Assembly: GCF_017983445.1 (NCBI RefSeq)
Contig: NZ_JAGOBJ010000001.1
Coordinates: forward strand, 437,632-501,631
Origin: Halomonas sp.
GTDB lineage: Bacteria > Pseudomonadota > Gammaproteobacteria > Pseudomonadales > Halomonadaceae
Direction of reading: 5' to 3'
Length of the DNA: 64,000 bases
Position numbers and translations under genes: made by a program
In this document: one piece after another, positions 1-9,047 of the stretch
How the letters are laid out: every line of letters starts with the position of its first letter
Position numbering within the stretch: the stretch's first letter is position 1
The notes under the pieces: model-generated
What the model was told of the DNA's origin: nothing
The model's database searches: none
What the model saw: only the letters and a program-made list of their open reading frames with translations

Positions 1-8
1 GAGGAAAT

Positions 9-260
9 ATGACCCGTACAGCACGAGTCGAGCCGATTAGTAGAGAGCAGGAAGACGCGATCATCGTATCTGGATGGCGCGTTGTTGATGTTACTGAACC
101 CGATAATCCTCAAGAAATATCCCAGCACGAAACCGAGCCGCAAGCGATTGAAGCTGCACGCCACTTTGAAGCCGAAACCTCACATGAACCTGGTTCAGCG
201 CCTGACGACACTCAGGATTACGAAGCGTCTGACCCAAACGCAGGTAAGCATTTCTCATAA
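9..260 (+). CDS. Small acidic hypothetical protein
   Basis: An 83-residue protein that I do not recognise. It starts at an ATG preceded by GAGGAAAT at the very edge of the window, so its promoter cannot be seen. It has no signal peptide, membrane segment or cysteine cluster. The sequence is acidic (many Glu and Asp, especially after residue 30), as expected for a soluble protein of a halophile. It lies 33 bases upstream of the FAD/Rieske oxidoreductase in the same orientation and may be co-transcribed with it. The first half (SGWRVVDVTEPDNPQEI) looks folded, and the last 30 residues look disordered. Confidence 0.6.
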   Translation: MTRTARVEPISREQEDAIIVSGWRVVDVTEPDNPQEISQHETEPQAIEAARHFEAETSHEPGSAPDDTQDYEASDPNAGKHFS

Positions 261-293
261 TAAGATCATTTCAATTTCTGGCCAGGAGGCGTC

Positions 294-1790
294 ATGAAAT
301 CGATTTGGCAAGCAGGTGTGGTTAATCCCTGCAATTTTCCCGCGTTGACTGGCAGTATTGAAACGGATGTAGTGATCGTCGGAGCGGGAATTACAGGCCT
401 CACGACGGCACAGCAGTTGATTGAAAGCGGTAAACGCGTGGTGATCTTGGAGGCTCACCGCGTAGGTAGTGGCTGTACAGGTGGTGCGACCGGTAATTTG
501 TACAGTTCAGTATCGGCTGGGTTGGCGCAAACTGCCGTAAAGTGGGATGACGATACCATCCAGACCATCGTTCGAGCGCGTGCAAGCGCTATCGATTTAA
601 TCGAGGAGACGATCCAGCGCTTTAATATTGACTGCCAGTTCAAGCGGACTCCGCTTTATCGGCTGCTGACAGAAAATGATCAGAAAAGTATCGATGCATT
701 GGAAACAGAGTACGAAACCATGGTGCAGGCGGGGCTAAATGCAAAATTCTGTCTGGATCTGCCGGTGCCGTTTCCAGTCACTCATGGTATTAGCGTTGGT
801 CACCAGGCGCAGTTCAATGCTTTTCGCTACGCTCAAGGGCTTGCCAAAGCGCTTAGCCAGAGTGGCGTGACTATTTACGAGCAAAGCCCTGTGCGTGATA
901 TCGATTACAGGCATTGCATCGTTAAAACCGATAACGCTCAGATTCAAGCCACCGATATCGTGTTAGCAACGCATACCCCTAAAGGGGTGAATATGCTGCA
1001 AACCGGTATGATTGCCTCCCGCGAGTATGGCGTTAGTGGCAAGCTCAATGCCGGATCTTTTCCTGACGGCATCTTCTTCATGCTCGACCCCTTCCACTCC
1101 ATACGCAGCTATCGCCTCAATGGGGAAAACTACGTTATGGCGATCGGGGAAAAGCATCAAACGGGCGAGCAACAGTCGGAACGCGAACGATACCAGGCAC
1201 TGCATAGCTACTTAAATGCTCACTTTGACGTGAGCAAGGTGGAATACGAATGGTCTGCACAGCAGTACAGCTCGGGTGATGGCTTGCCGTATATTGGGCG
1301 AACTTTTGCCAGTGACCATGTATATGTAGCAACCGGTTTTGCCGCCGATGGCCTGACCTGGGGGGCGGTCAGTGGAAAGATAATCGCTGATATCATTCAG
1401 GAACGTGATAACGCCTGGTACCACTGTTTTGACTCGGAACGCTTTACGCCGGTCAACTCCGCCGAACACTGGTTAAAAGAAAATATCTCTGTGATGAAAC
1501 ACTTCATTAAAGATCATTTCGGCACCAAGAAGCTCAAGGAGCTTGAAGGTGTAGCGCCCGGCCAGGCAAGAGTTGTTACCCTGCATGGTGAAAAACTGGC
1601 TGTCTATCGAAGCGAGGCGGGGAATTTATCGGTTCTTTCGGCGGTTTGCCCGCATTTGAAGTGCGTGGTGCACTGGAACGAGGCTGAAACAACCTGGGAC
1701 TGCCCCTGTCATGGCAGTCGATTTGATATTCACGGTGAGGTGATAGAAGGGCCTTCACTGCATCCGCTCGAACACCGCCACTCGGGTTAA
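294..1790 (+). CDS. FAD-dependent oxidoreductase with C-terminal Rieske [2Fe-2S] domain
   Basis: A 498-residue two-domain redox protein. Residues about 24-400 form a DAO/DadA-type flavoprotein with the dinucleotide-binding motif VVIVGAGITG near residue 26 and a late FAD motif (YVATGFAADGLTWG). Residues about 420-498 form a Rieske domain with cluster ligands C452 and H454 (CPH) and C470 and H473 (CPCHG). Proteins of this architecture are usually annotated as FAD-dependent oxidoreductases of unknown substrate. The Rieske domain presumably passes electrons between the flavin and a partner. The start is fixed by a strong AGGAGG seven bases upstream of the ATG. There is no signal peptide, so it is cytoplasmic. 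The substrate cannot be read from the sequence; amine or amino-acid oxidation is the family's usual chemistry. Confidence 0.88.
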   Translation: MKSIWQAGVVNPCNFPALTGSIETDVVIVGAGITGLTTAQQLIESGKRVVILEAHRVGSGCTGGATGNLYSSVSAGLAQTAVKWDDDTIQTIVRARASAIDLIEETIQRFNIDCQFKRTPLYRLLTENDQKSIDALETEYETMVQAGLNAKFCLDLPVPFPVTHGISVGHQAQFNAFRYAQGLAKALSQSGVTIYEQSPVRDIDYRHCIVKTDNAQIQATDIVLATHTPKGVNMLQTGMIASREYGVSGKLNAGSFPDGIFFMLDPFHSIRSYRLNGENYVMAIGEKHQTGEQQSERERYQALHSYLNAHFDVSKVEYEWSAQQYSSGDGLPYIGRTFASDHVYVATGFAADGLTWGAVSGKIIADIIQERDNAWYHCFDSERFTPVNSAEHWLKENISVMKHFIKDHFGTKKLKELEGVAPGQARVVTLHGEKLAVYRSEAGNLSVLSAVCPHLKCVVHWNEAETTWDCPCHGSRFDIHGEVIEGPSLHPLEHRHSG

Positions 1791-1885
1791 GGCCCCTGAT
1801 TTAAAAAGCAAGCTGTTGCGTGGTATTGGTTATTTACAGCTCGGTCGTCTAACTTGTAAGAGTGAGCTTAACAAAGGAGAGCAAC

Positions 1886-2449
1886 ATGAAACGGACTACG
1901 TTAGCTATCGCTATTGCTGCGCTTTTCGCTGGCATCTCAGGCAATGTGTACGCGCAGGATGCCCAAACAGAAGCGGATGACAAGACAGAGGTCATGGAGG
2001 AGCAGGACGACGCTTTAGAGGAAAAGCAGAAAGCGGATGACGAGCGGCCTGCCGCAATGCAGGGCAGTGGGTACCCTAGATCCTCTGACGATACAGACGA
2101 AGAAGAAGAGGATCCCAATAATTTAATGTCACACCAGATCAGGGATCTTGAAGGCAATTCAGTCGTTAATCAGCAGGACGAAGAGATCGGTGAAATCCTG
2201 CGTATCGTCGAACATAAAGCGTCTGGCGATTTATATGCCGTTATCTCTATCGGTGGAGTGTGGGGCATTGGTGACGATGAAGTTGCCCTGCCGTTAGAAA
2301 ATATCGAGATGCGCGATGATCAGCTAGTGACCAATACCACTTACGGTAGCGATGAAATAAAAGCGTCAGCAGAAAAATATGATAAAGAAAACTATAGCCA
2401 AATAGATAACAATATGACGTTAAACCAAGCTCAACAGCATCCTAATTGA
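1886..2449 (+). CDS. Secreted acidic PRC-barrel domain protein (paralogue 1)
   Basis: A 187-residue exported protein. The ATG at 1886 (AAAGGAG just upstream) gives a clean Sec signal peptide, MKRTTLAIAIAALF, cut near VYA-QD around residue 24; an in-frame GTG at 1862 would add eight residues with no purpose. Residues 25-80 are an acidic linker rich in Asp and Glu. Residues about 85-160 match a PRC-barrel (IRDLEGNSVVNQQDEEIGEI, then GDLYAVISIGGVWGIG and DDEVALPLENI). PRC-barrels are small beta-barrels that often bind other proteins or surfaces; a periplasmic or surface role is inferred. It shares signal peptide, barrel and C-terminal tail with the gene at 3518, so the two are paralogues from a local duplication. 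Confidence 0.85.
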   Translation: MKRTTLAIAIAALFAGISGNVYAQDAQTEADDKTEVMEEQDDALEEKQKADDERPAAMQGSGYPRSSDDTDEEEEDPNNLMSHQIRDLEGNSVVNQQDEEIGEILRIVEHKASGDLYAVISIGGVWGIGDDEVALPLENIEMRDDQLVTNTTYGSDEIKASAEKYDKENYSQIDNNMTLNQAQQHPN

Positions 2450-2517
2450 TGCGTGCTAAACAACATGGCTAGTTAAAAGCTACACTAGTAGCTTATAGAT
2501 AACCCAGGTTAATAAAG

Positions 2518-2563
2518 ACGCCTTGTTTTATTCTTTCGAGAATGGAGCAAGGCGTTTTTTATT
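2518..2563 (+). terminator. Rho-independent terminator after PRC-barrel gene 1
   Basis: Arms ACGCCTTG (2518-2525) and CAAGGCGT (2548-2555) are followed directly by a T run. It separates paralogue 1 from the Gly-rich gene, so the three secreted-protein genes are probably separate transcripts. Confidence 0.85.
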
Positions 2564-2693
2564 GGCTAGTTTAACTATCAAATAGATAGCTATTAACTTT
2601 CATTCAAGTTTCAAGAATGACCGTTTTCAGGCTGTGTTATCTCTCATTCGTTAACTAACTTCAAAGAGTAAGACAATCCAAGGAGGACATCAC

Positions 2694-3317
2694 ATGAAGC
2701 GGACAATTCTAGCCATTGCCATTGGTGCGCTTTGTACGGGCGTCTCAGCGGGCGTTATAGCCAGTAATGATACGTCTGGTTCCAGCAGCGGTGGTCAAAT
2801 GACCCAGCACCAAGATGCAGGCCAGCAGCAAAGTACTGATACGCTCAATAGCCAAGGACAAAGTAACACAGAGCGTCGTACCGGCACTCAGGGGCCACAA
2901 CGCGATTTAGGCGGTGGTGATCTGGATATGCAGGATAGAGAAAACCCAGATAGTCAGGAAGAGCAAGGCGAGCCCAGGAGTTCTCAGGATCAGTTGGGTG
3001 CAGGTAATACCGGGGGAGATAGCACTGGAGGAGATAGCACTGGAGGAAATAGCACGGGCGGAAATAGCGCTGGCGGTGCAGACGCAGGCAGCCCGGGCAG
3101 TAGTGATACCGGCGGTGCAGGTACGGGCAGTACAGGGGGTGGCACTGGCACGGGCGATACCGGTGGCGCAGGCACAGGAAATGCGGGTGGTAGTACCGGT
3201 GGCGCAGGAAGTGCGGGTGGAGGTACAGGTGGCGGTAACACCGGTGGTACTGGTGGCGATAGCACAGGTGGTTCAGGCACTGGTGGTACCGGATCAGGCG
3301 GTAGCGCCTCGCAATAA
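2694..3317 (+). CDS. Secreted Gly/Ser/Thr-rich low-complexity repeat protein (paralogue 2)
   Basis: A 207-residue exported protein. Its signal peptide, MKRTILAIAIGALCTG, is nearly the same as that of both neighbours, and AAGGAGGA lies seven bases upstream of the ATG. Residues 25-100 are polar (Gln, Ser, Asp), and the stretch QMTQHQDAGQQQ resembles RMTQQQDATAQT in the gene at 3518, which supports common descent. From about residue 103 to the end the protein is almost only Gly, Thr, Ser, Ala and Asp, starting with GGDST/GGNST pentapeptides and then looser GGTG/GGAG units. There is no PRC-barrel here, so this copy seems to have lost it and gained a glycine tract. Such tracts occur in surface or matrix proteins; the function is unknown. 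The tract is prone to slippage, so length may vary between strains. Confidence 0.78.
   Translation: MKRTILAIAIGALCTGVSAGVIASNDTSGSSSGGQMTQHQDAGQQQSTDTLNSQGQSNTERRTGTQGPQRDLGGGDLDMQDRENPDSQEEQGEPRSSQDQLGAGNTGGDSTGGDSTGGNSTGGNSAGGADAGSPGSSDTGGAGTGSTGGGTGTGDTGGAGTGNAGGSTGGAGSAGGGTGGGNTGGTGGDSTGGSGTGGTGSGGSASQ
2998..3310 (+). repeat. Glycine-rich coding microsatellite-like tract
   Basis: Degenerate GGNGGN repeats within the secreted protein gene. The clearest copies are 15-base units encoding GGDST and GGNST at 3010-3070; later units encode GGTG, GGAG and GSGG. The opposite strand reads as a proline-rich open frame only because of this repetition. Confidence 0.75.
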
Positions 3318-3336
3318 TATAAGTTGCACCATTAAT

Positions 3337-3380
3337 GCCCTATCTCGCCCCACTAGGCGGGGTAGGGCGTTTCTTCTTTA
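3337..3380 (+). terminator. Rho-independent terminator after Gly-rich gene
   Basis: GCCCTA (3337-3342) pairs with TAGGGC (3363-3368), with an inner CGCC/GGCG helix. A T-rich run (TTTCTTCTTT) follows. Confidence 0.75.
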
Positions 3381-3517
3381 ATGAGTGAGTTTACGTATAA
3401 GCGGTTAGCCATTAATGGGCAGTTATTAACCTTTATCATAATTTTTCTTTAGCTTTGATCTCGCACGCTCGTCTCTACTAGCCTTTTTAAGTGTAAGCCA
3501 ACCCAAGGAGAAATATT

Positions 3518-4339
3518 ATGAAACGGACAACACTCGCCATTGCAATTGGCGCCATTTGCACAGGACTTTCAGGTGGCGTTCTGGCTCAAGACAATAATCA
3601 GAATGACACGGACACTTCTGAGCGCATGACCCAGCAGCAAGATGCTACGGCGCAAACTCAGCAGCAAGGTTTAACGAGTGATCAAAATGCAGACACCCAG
3701 TCGACCGATGAAACCATGGACGTGCAGGTCGATCAGGAACCTGCAGAAGTGAAGGTGCAGCAAGAATCACCTGACATCAGAGTAGAGCAATCGCAACCTG
3801 AGGTGACCATTGAGCAACCAGAGCCAAAAGTTACCATTGAGCAGCCCGAGCCGAATGTAACGGTCGAAGAGGCTGAACCCAATGTGACCGTTGAGCAAGG
3901 CGGCGAACCTGATGTCAATGTCGAGCAGGCTGACGAGGCTCAGGTCGACGTTAATAACGATGAGCAGGAACGCCAGCGCGCCGATCAGGATAACCAGGGC
4001 CAGAACGACTCTCTAATGACGCAGCAGATTAGTGACCTGGAAGGCATGACCGTGGTTAACCAGGAAGGCGAAGAAATTGGCGATATTCAGCATATCGCTC
4101 AGCATAATGATTCAGGTGATCTGTACGCTATTATTTCGATAGGCGGTATCTGGGGCTTTGGCGCAACGGATATTGCCTTGCCTGTCGATGAAATGCAGTT
4201 CGAAAATGATCAGCTGGTGATGAATACCAGTTACGGTAGCGATGAAATCGAACAATCTTCAGAAGATTACAGCGAGGATAGCTACACGCAGGTCGATAGT
4301 GAGATGACGCTATCTGAAGCGCAGCAACAGCAGCAGTAG
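3518..4339 (+). CDS. Secreted acidic PRC-barrel protein with nonapeptide V-x-V-E-Q repeats (paralogue 3)
   Basis: A 273-residue exported protein with the family signal peptide (MKRTTLAIAIGAICTG, cut near VLA-QD) and AAGGAG upstream of the ATG. Residues about 69-143 carry eight or nine nine-residue units of the pattern V-x-V/I-E/Q-Q-x-x-P-x (for example VTIEQPEPK, VTIEQPEPN, VTVEEAEPN). The alternating hydrophobic/charged pattern suggests short beta-strands joined by proline turns. After an acidic spacer, residues about 165-245 form a PRC-barrel (ISDLEGMTVVNQEGEEIGDI; GDLYAIISIGGIWGFG) very like the gene at 1886. The Gln-rich C-terminal tail ends at a terminator. A periplasmic or surface role is inferred; nothing nearby names a partner. 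Confidence 0.85.
   Translation: MKRTTLAIAIGAICTGLSGGVLAQDNNQNDTDTSERMTQQQDATAQTQQQGLTSDQNADTQSTDETMDVQVDQEPAEVKVQQESPDIRVEQSQPEVTIEQPEPKVTIEQPEPNVTVEEAEPNVTVEQGGEPDVNVEQADEAQVDVNNDEQERQRADQDNQGQNDSLMTQQISDLEGMTVVNQEGEEIGDIQHIAQHNDSGDLYAIISIGGIWGFGATDIALPVDEMQFENDQLVMNTSYGSDEIEQSSEDYSEDSYTQVDSEMTLSEAQQQQQ
3722..3946 (+). repeat. Coding 27-nt repeats giving nonapeptide units
   Basis: Tandem 27-base units inside the PRC-barrel gene encode V-x-V-E-Q-x-x-P-x. The central units (about 3800-3900) are the most alike, and the outer ones are degenerate, the usual picture for repeats that expand by slippage or unequal exchange. Confidence 0.7.
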
Positions 4340-4376
4340 TGTTTGAAGCTGCTGAGCATTGCTTAATGCTGCCAGA

Positions 4377-4404
4377 GGGCAAGGCGTTTTCGCCTTGCCC
4401 TTTT
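4377..4404 (+). terminator. Rho-independent terminator after PRC-barrel gene 3
   Basis: A perfect ten-base-pair hairpin, GGGCAAGGCG TTTT CGCCTTGCCC, is followed by TTTT. Confidence 0.9.
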
Positions 4405-4540
4405 ATATATGCCAGTGCTTGCTGAATGCCTTGGTAAGCAATGGGCACTGCGACGTCTTTTTTCATATAGAGCCAACAGGCGCTGCCCAAAACCGTGCAA
4501 TTGGGTAAGATGGGGCCTCATTTCCTGACGGCGATTTGGC

Positions 4541-5515
4541 ATGCAGCCCAACCCCTTAACCTCCTCATCAACGTTTGCGCGACAGCGCATCGGGGTATTG
4601 CTGCTGCCTGGGTTTTCAATGCTTTCGCACGCCAGCGCCGTCGAGCCGCTGCTCATGGCCAATCAATTGAGCGGGCAGGTTCTCTATCAGGTTTTTACAC
4701 TAAGTAATGATGAGCAGCCTGTACGAAGCAGCGCCCAGCTCACCTGCAATGCTGATTACACCCTAGCGCATGCGCCGCCTGACCTGGACATGATTCTGGT
4801 CTGTGCACCTTCCCCACTACCCTATGCACTTCCGGCAAGCCTGGTGGAATGGCTACGTCAACAGCATGGGCGCACGCTTTTGGGCGGTTTGGCCGGTGGG
4901 GCGGAAGTACTCGCGCGCGCAGGGTTGCTGGAAGGCTATCGGGCGACCTTGCCCTGGCAGCGTTTTGCAGCATTTTCTCAGGCCTATCCTCAAGTAACAC
5001 TCTCACAGCAGCTGTTTGAAATCGATCGTAACCGGCTGACCTGTGCCAGTGGCACGGCCGCGCTGGATATGATGTTGACCGTTGTTCGCCAGCAGCAAAG
5101 TGACCATTTGGTTGAACAGGTATCCGAGCATTTTATGTGTGAGCGTATCCGCATGGCCGACGAGCGCCAGCATGTGCCGCTGCGCCATCGCCTGGGTCAC
5201 GCCCCGCAAAGCCTGGTTGATGCGGTTACCCTGATGGAAGCCAATATTGAAGAGCCGCTTTCCACTCTGGAGCTTTCTGAACATTTAGGGATCTCTCGCC
5301 GCCAGCTTGAGCGGCTATTCAAAAAACACCTTCAGGCAGTGCCCAGCCGCTACTACCTTAACTTGCGCTTGCAGGAAGCACGCAAGCAACTGCGCGAGAG
5401 TGACCGTCCTGCAGGCGATATCGCTTATGCAACGGGTTTTTCCTCAGGCGCTCACTTCTCTACCGCCTACCGCAACCATTTTGGCTTAACTCCGCGAGAG
5501 GAGCGTTTGGGATAA
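4541..5515 (+). CDS. argR: AraC/GlxA-family transcriptional regulator, Pseudomonas-type ArgR
   Basis: A 324-residue regulator. Residues about 15-190 form a DJ-1/PfpI-like (class I glutamine amidotransferase-like) sensor domain (RIGVLLLPGF; GRTLLGGLAGGAEVLARAGL). Residues about 225-322 are an AraC-type double helix-turn-helix (LSEHLGISRRQLERLFKKHL; GDIAYATGFSSGAHFSTAYR). The segment VTLMEANIEEPLSTLELSEH closely resembles P. aeruginosa ArgR as I recall it, the arginine-responsive activator of the aru/ast operon and repressor of arginine biosynthesis. Here it lies immediately upstream of the AST genes, which strongly supports the same role. It is unrelated to the E. coli ArgR fold. The ribosome binding site is weak. 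The start is kept because RIGVLLLPGF begins the domain only 15 residues in. Confidence 0.88.
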   Translation: MQPNPLTSSSTFARQRIGVLLLPGFSMLSHASAVEPLLMANQLSGQVLYQVFTLSNDEQPVRSSAQLTCNADYTLAHAPPDLDMILVCAPSPLPYALPASLVEWLRQQHGRTLLGGLAGGAEVLARAGLLEGYRATLPWQRFAAFSQAYPQVTLSQQLFEIDRNRLTCASGTAALDMMLTVVRQQQSDHLVEQVSEHFMCERIRMADERQHVPLRHRLGHAPQSLVDAVTLMEANIEEPLSTLELSEHLGISRRQLERLFKKHLQAVPSRYYLNLRLQEARKQLRESDRPAGDIAYATGFSSGAHFSTAYRNHFGLTPREERLG

Positions 5516-5600
5516 GCACACTAAGCGACGTCAAGCCGTATTGCCGCTGAAAAATCCTGAAATAAATGCGGCTTTTCATAATTTACCGTCCCATTACTGA

Positions 5601-6881
<1,281 letters not shown>

Positions 6882-6919
6882 ATTCGCCCACGGCGACATC
6901 AGGAGAGGGGGCGTCAAGA

Positions 6920-8002
6920 ATGCTGGTCATTCGTCCGGTAAAAATGGCGGATCTAGAAGCGCTGGTCATGTTGGCAGAGCACGCGACTCCCAAGCTCACC
7001 AACTTGCCTGCGAATCGTGAACGTCTGGAGGAGCGCATTACGCGCTCCCTGGCGTCGTTTAACGACGATATCGAATTTCCAGGTAACGAGCACTACACCT
7101 TCGTTCTGGAAAACAGCGCGCAGGTAGATGATGCGGGTAATGGTGAAGTGTTAGGTACGGCTACCATTCGCGCCCAGGCGGGCGCCAGTGAAGTCTATTA
7201 TACCTATCGGCAGGAAACCCTGATTCACGCCTCCCAGCAGCTCAACGTACGCCGCGAAGTACAAACCCTGGCACTCTCTCATGAGGTGTCTGACGCCACG
7301 CTACTTTGCGCCTACTCGCTAAATCCGCGCTATAAAGGTACCAGCGCTGAAAGCCTGCTTCGCCGTGCTCGGCTGATGTTTATTGCCCAGTACCCCGAGC
7401 GCTTTTCGCGCATATTGGCCGTGGCATTTCCCGGTTACCTGGATGCCCAGAATGAGTCGCCGTTTTGGGAAAGCGTGGGCCATCACTTTTTTGCCCGCAG
7501 TTTCCACGATATCAACCATATCGCGGGAGTGCGTTCCAAAAGCTTTATTGCCGAAGTAATGCCGCAGTTTCCGCTGTATCTGCCACTGCTCACTCCGCAA
7601 GCCCGGGCGGCGATTGGCCGGGAGCATCCCGCCCACGAGGACGCCTTGCAAGAGATGCTGGCAGAAGGGTTTGTGCGCTCGCGCCACGTGGATATTTTCG
7701 ATGCAGGCCCGATTGTCAAAGCCGAGCGTGAGCGCCTTGCGACCTTTTGCCGGGCCGCCTGGCATCCGGTACGAATTCGCCCGGAAAGCGCCTTGCCGGA
7801 TGCTGAGCCCGCATTGATCGCCAACCAGGCGCTGGACAATTTTCGCTGTATTGTCACTCGCTATGCGCTTTCCCCCACCGGACAACTAATGCTTTCAGAG
7901 GCAGATGCCAAACGTCTAGGCGTGGAGGAAGGGCGAGCCGTGTTTGCCGCACCGCTCACGCTGCCCGCGGCGGTAGATGCTTTTGATGAAGGAGAACTAT
8001 GA
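6920..8002 (+). CDS. aruF: Arginine N-succinyltransferase, alpha subunit
   Basis: One of the two homologous subunits of arginine N-succinyltransferase, which makes N2-succinylarginine from L-arginine and succinyl-CoA, the first AST step. E. coli has one AstA; pseudomonads and relatives have the AruF/AruG pair seen here. The start at 6920 is preferred because AGGAGAG lies about 12 bases upstream and MLVIRPVKMADLEALVML matches the family N-terminus. An ATG at 6878 overlaps the astC stop and would add 14 unconserved residues. Typical segments are TKLTNLP-like PKLTNLPANRERLEERI, ESPFWESVGHHFF and FDAGPIVKAERERL. Length is 360 residues. The stop overlaps the aruG start. Confidence 0.92.
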   Translation: MLVIRPVKMADLEALVMLAEHATPKLTNLPANRERLEERITRSLASFNDDIEFPGNEHYTFVLENSAQVDDAGNGEVLGTATIRAQAGASEVYYTYRQETLIHASQQLNVRREVQTLALSHEVSDATLLCAYSLNPRYKGTSAESLLRRARLMFIAQYPERFSRILAVAFPGYLDAQNESPFWESVGHHFFARSFHDINHIAGVRSKSFIAEVMPQFPLYLPLLTPQARAAIGREHPAHEDALQEMLAEGFVRSRHVDIFDAGPIVKAERERLATFCRAAWHPVRIRPESALPDAEPALIANQALDNFRCIVTRYALSPTGQLMLSEADAKRLGVEEGRAVFAAPLTLPAAVDAFDEGEL

Positions 8003-9030
8003 TGCGCATTCGACCGATTGCCCGGGCTGACGCCGATGGGCTGCTGGCGCTTGCGCAGCAGGCGGGGGTGGGGTTTACCTCGTTGCCTAGCAATCGCGAG
8101 TTTTTAGCCGGCAAAATTGAGTCCTCTGTTCGCGCATTTGAAGAGCGCACCCCCGTCAACGACCGGCTTTACTTTTTTGTGTTGGAAGATGAAGACAATG
8201 GGGAACTGGCTGGCTGCTGTGCGATTGAAGGCCAGGTAGGCCATGAAGTACCTTTTTATAACTATCGTCTGGGCACTCTGGCCCACTCGTCGGTACAGCT
8301 GGATTTGCACCGCACCATCGATACGCTGTTTCTAAGTTCTGACCATACCGGCGATGCGGAAGTCTGCTCGCTATTTTTACGCCCGGAATACCGCGGTGAG
8401 GCAAACAAACATCTGCGCAACGGTGCACTGCTCTCCAAAGCCCGCTGGCTATTTATTGCTCAGTTTCGTGATCGCTTCCCCGAAAAAGTGCTCGCGGAAA
8501 TGCGCGGTGTGTTTGATGAGCAGAACCGTAGCCCCTTCTGGGAAAGCCTGGGCAAGCATTTCTTCCCCATGGACTTTAATGAAGCCGACCGGCTAACGGG
8601 ATTGGGGCAGAAAAGCTTTATTGGCGAATTGATGCCGCGCTTTCCCATTTACACCACCTTTATGGCCGAAGAGGCGCGCGCGTGTATTGGCCAAGTACAT
8701 CGTCATACGAGGCCCGCGCTTGAAATGCTCAAAAAAGAGGGGCTGCGCTGGGAAGGCTACATCGATATTTTCGATGGCGGCCCGACGGTTGAAGCCTATA
8801 TCGATGACGTGCGGGCCGTGCGCAATTCACAGCTTTATCAAGTCGAAGTAGCCACTGATGCCCCTGAAGAGAGCGTTAGCCGTTGGCTGGCAGCGAGCAC
8901 TACCATGCAGTCGTTTACTGCCGCATGGATAGGCCGCGCGCCCACCCGTGACACGATTGTTCTAAGCAGCACAGAAGCTCAGCGTCTTGGGGTAACCTCG
9001 GGCGATACCGTTCGGCTTCTGGAAACCTAA
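7999..9030 (+). CDS. aruG: Arginine N-succinyltransferase, beta subunit
   Basis: The second AstA-family subunit, 343 residues, which is expected to pair with AruF in a heteromer that succinylates arginine. It repeats the family layout: MRIRPIARADADGLLALAQQ at the N-terminus, then GFTSLPSNREFLAGKI, EVCSLFLRPEYRGEAN, RSPFWESLGKHFFPMDF and FDGGPTVEAYIDDVR. Translation is coupled to aruF: ATGATG overlaps the aruF TGA, and GAAGGAGAA sits just before. The second ATG (8002) is an equally good start. The gene is followed after 17 bases by astD. Confidence 0.92.
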   Translation: MMRIRPIARADADGLLALAQQAGVGFTSLPSNREFLAGKIESSVRAFEERTPVNDRLYFFVLEDEDNGELAGCCAIEGQVGHEVPFYNYRLGTLAHSSVQLDLHRTIDTLFLSSDHTGDAEVCSLFLRPEYRGEANKHLRNGALLSKARWLFIAQFRDRFPEKVLAEMRGVFDEQNRSPFWESLGKHFFPMDFNEADRLTGLGQKSFIGELMPRFPIYTTFMAEEARACIGQVHRHTRPALEMLKKEGLRWEGYIDIFDGGPTVEAYIDDVRAVRNSQLYQVEVATDAPEESVSRWLAASTTMQSFTAAWIGRAPTRDTIVLSSTEAQRLGVTSGDTVRLLET

Positions 9031-9047
9031 AAGACGAGGAGAATACG

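Noticed and set aside
2990-3280. Proline-rich open frame on the minus strand
   Set aside because: It is the exact complement of the glycine-rich tract; the lack of stops follows from the repeat composition, and there is no ribosome binding site.
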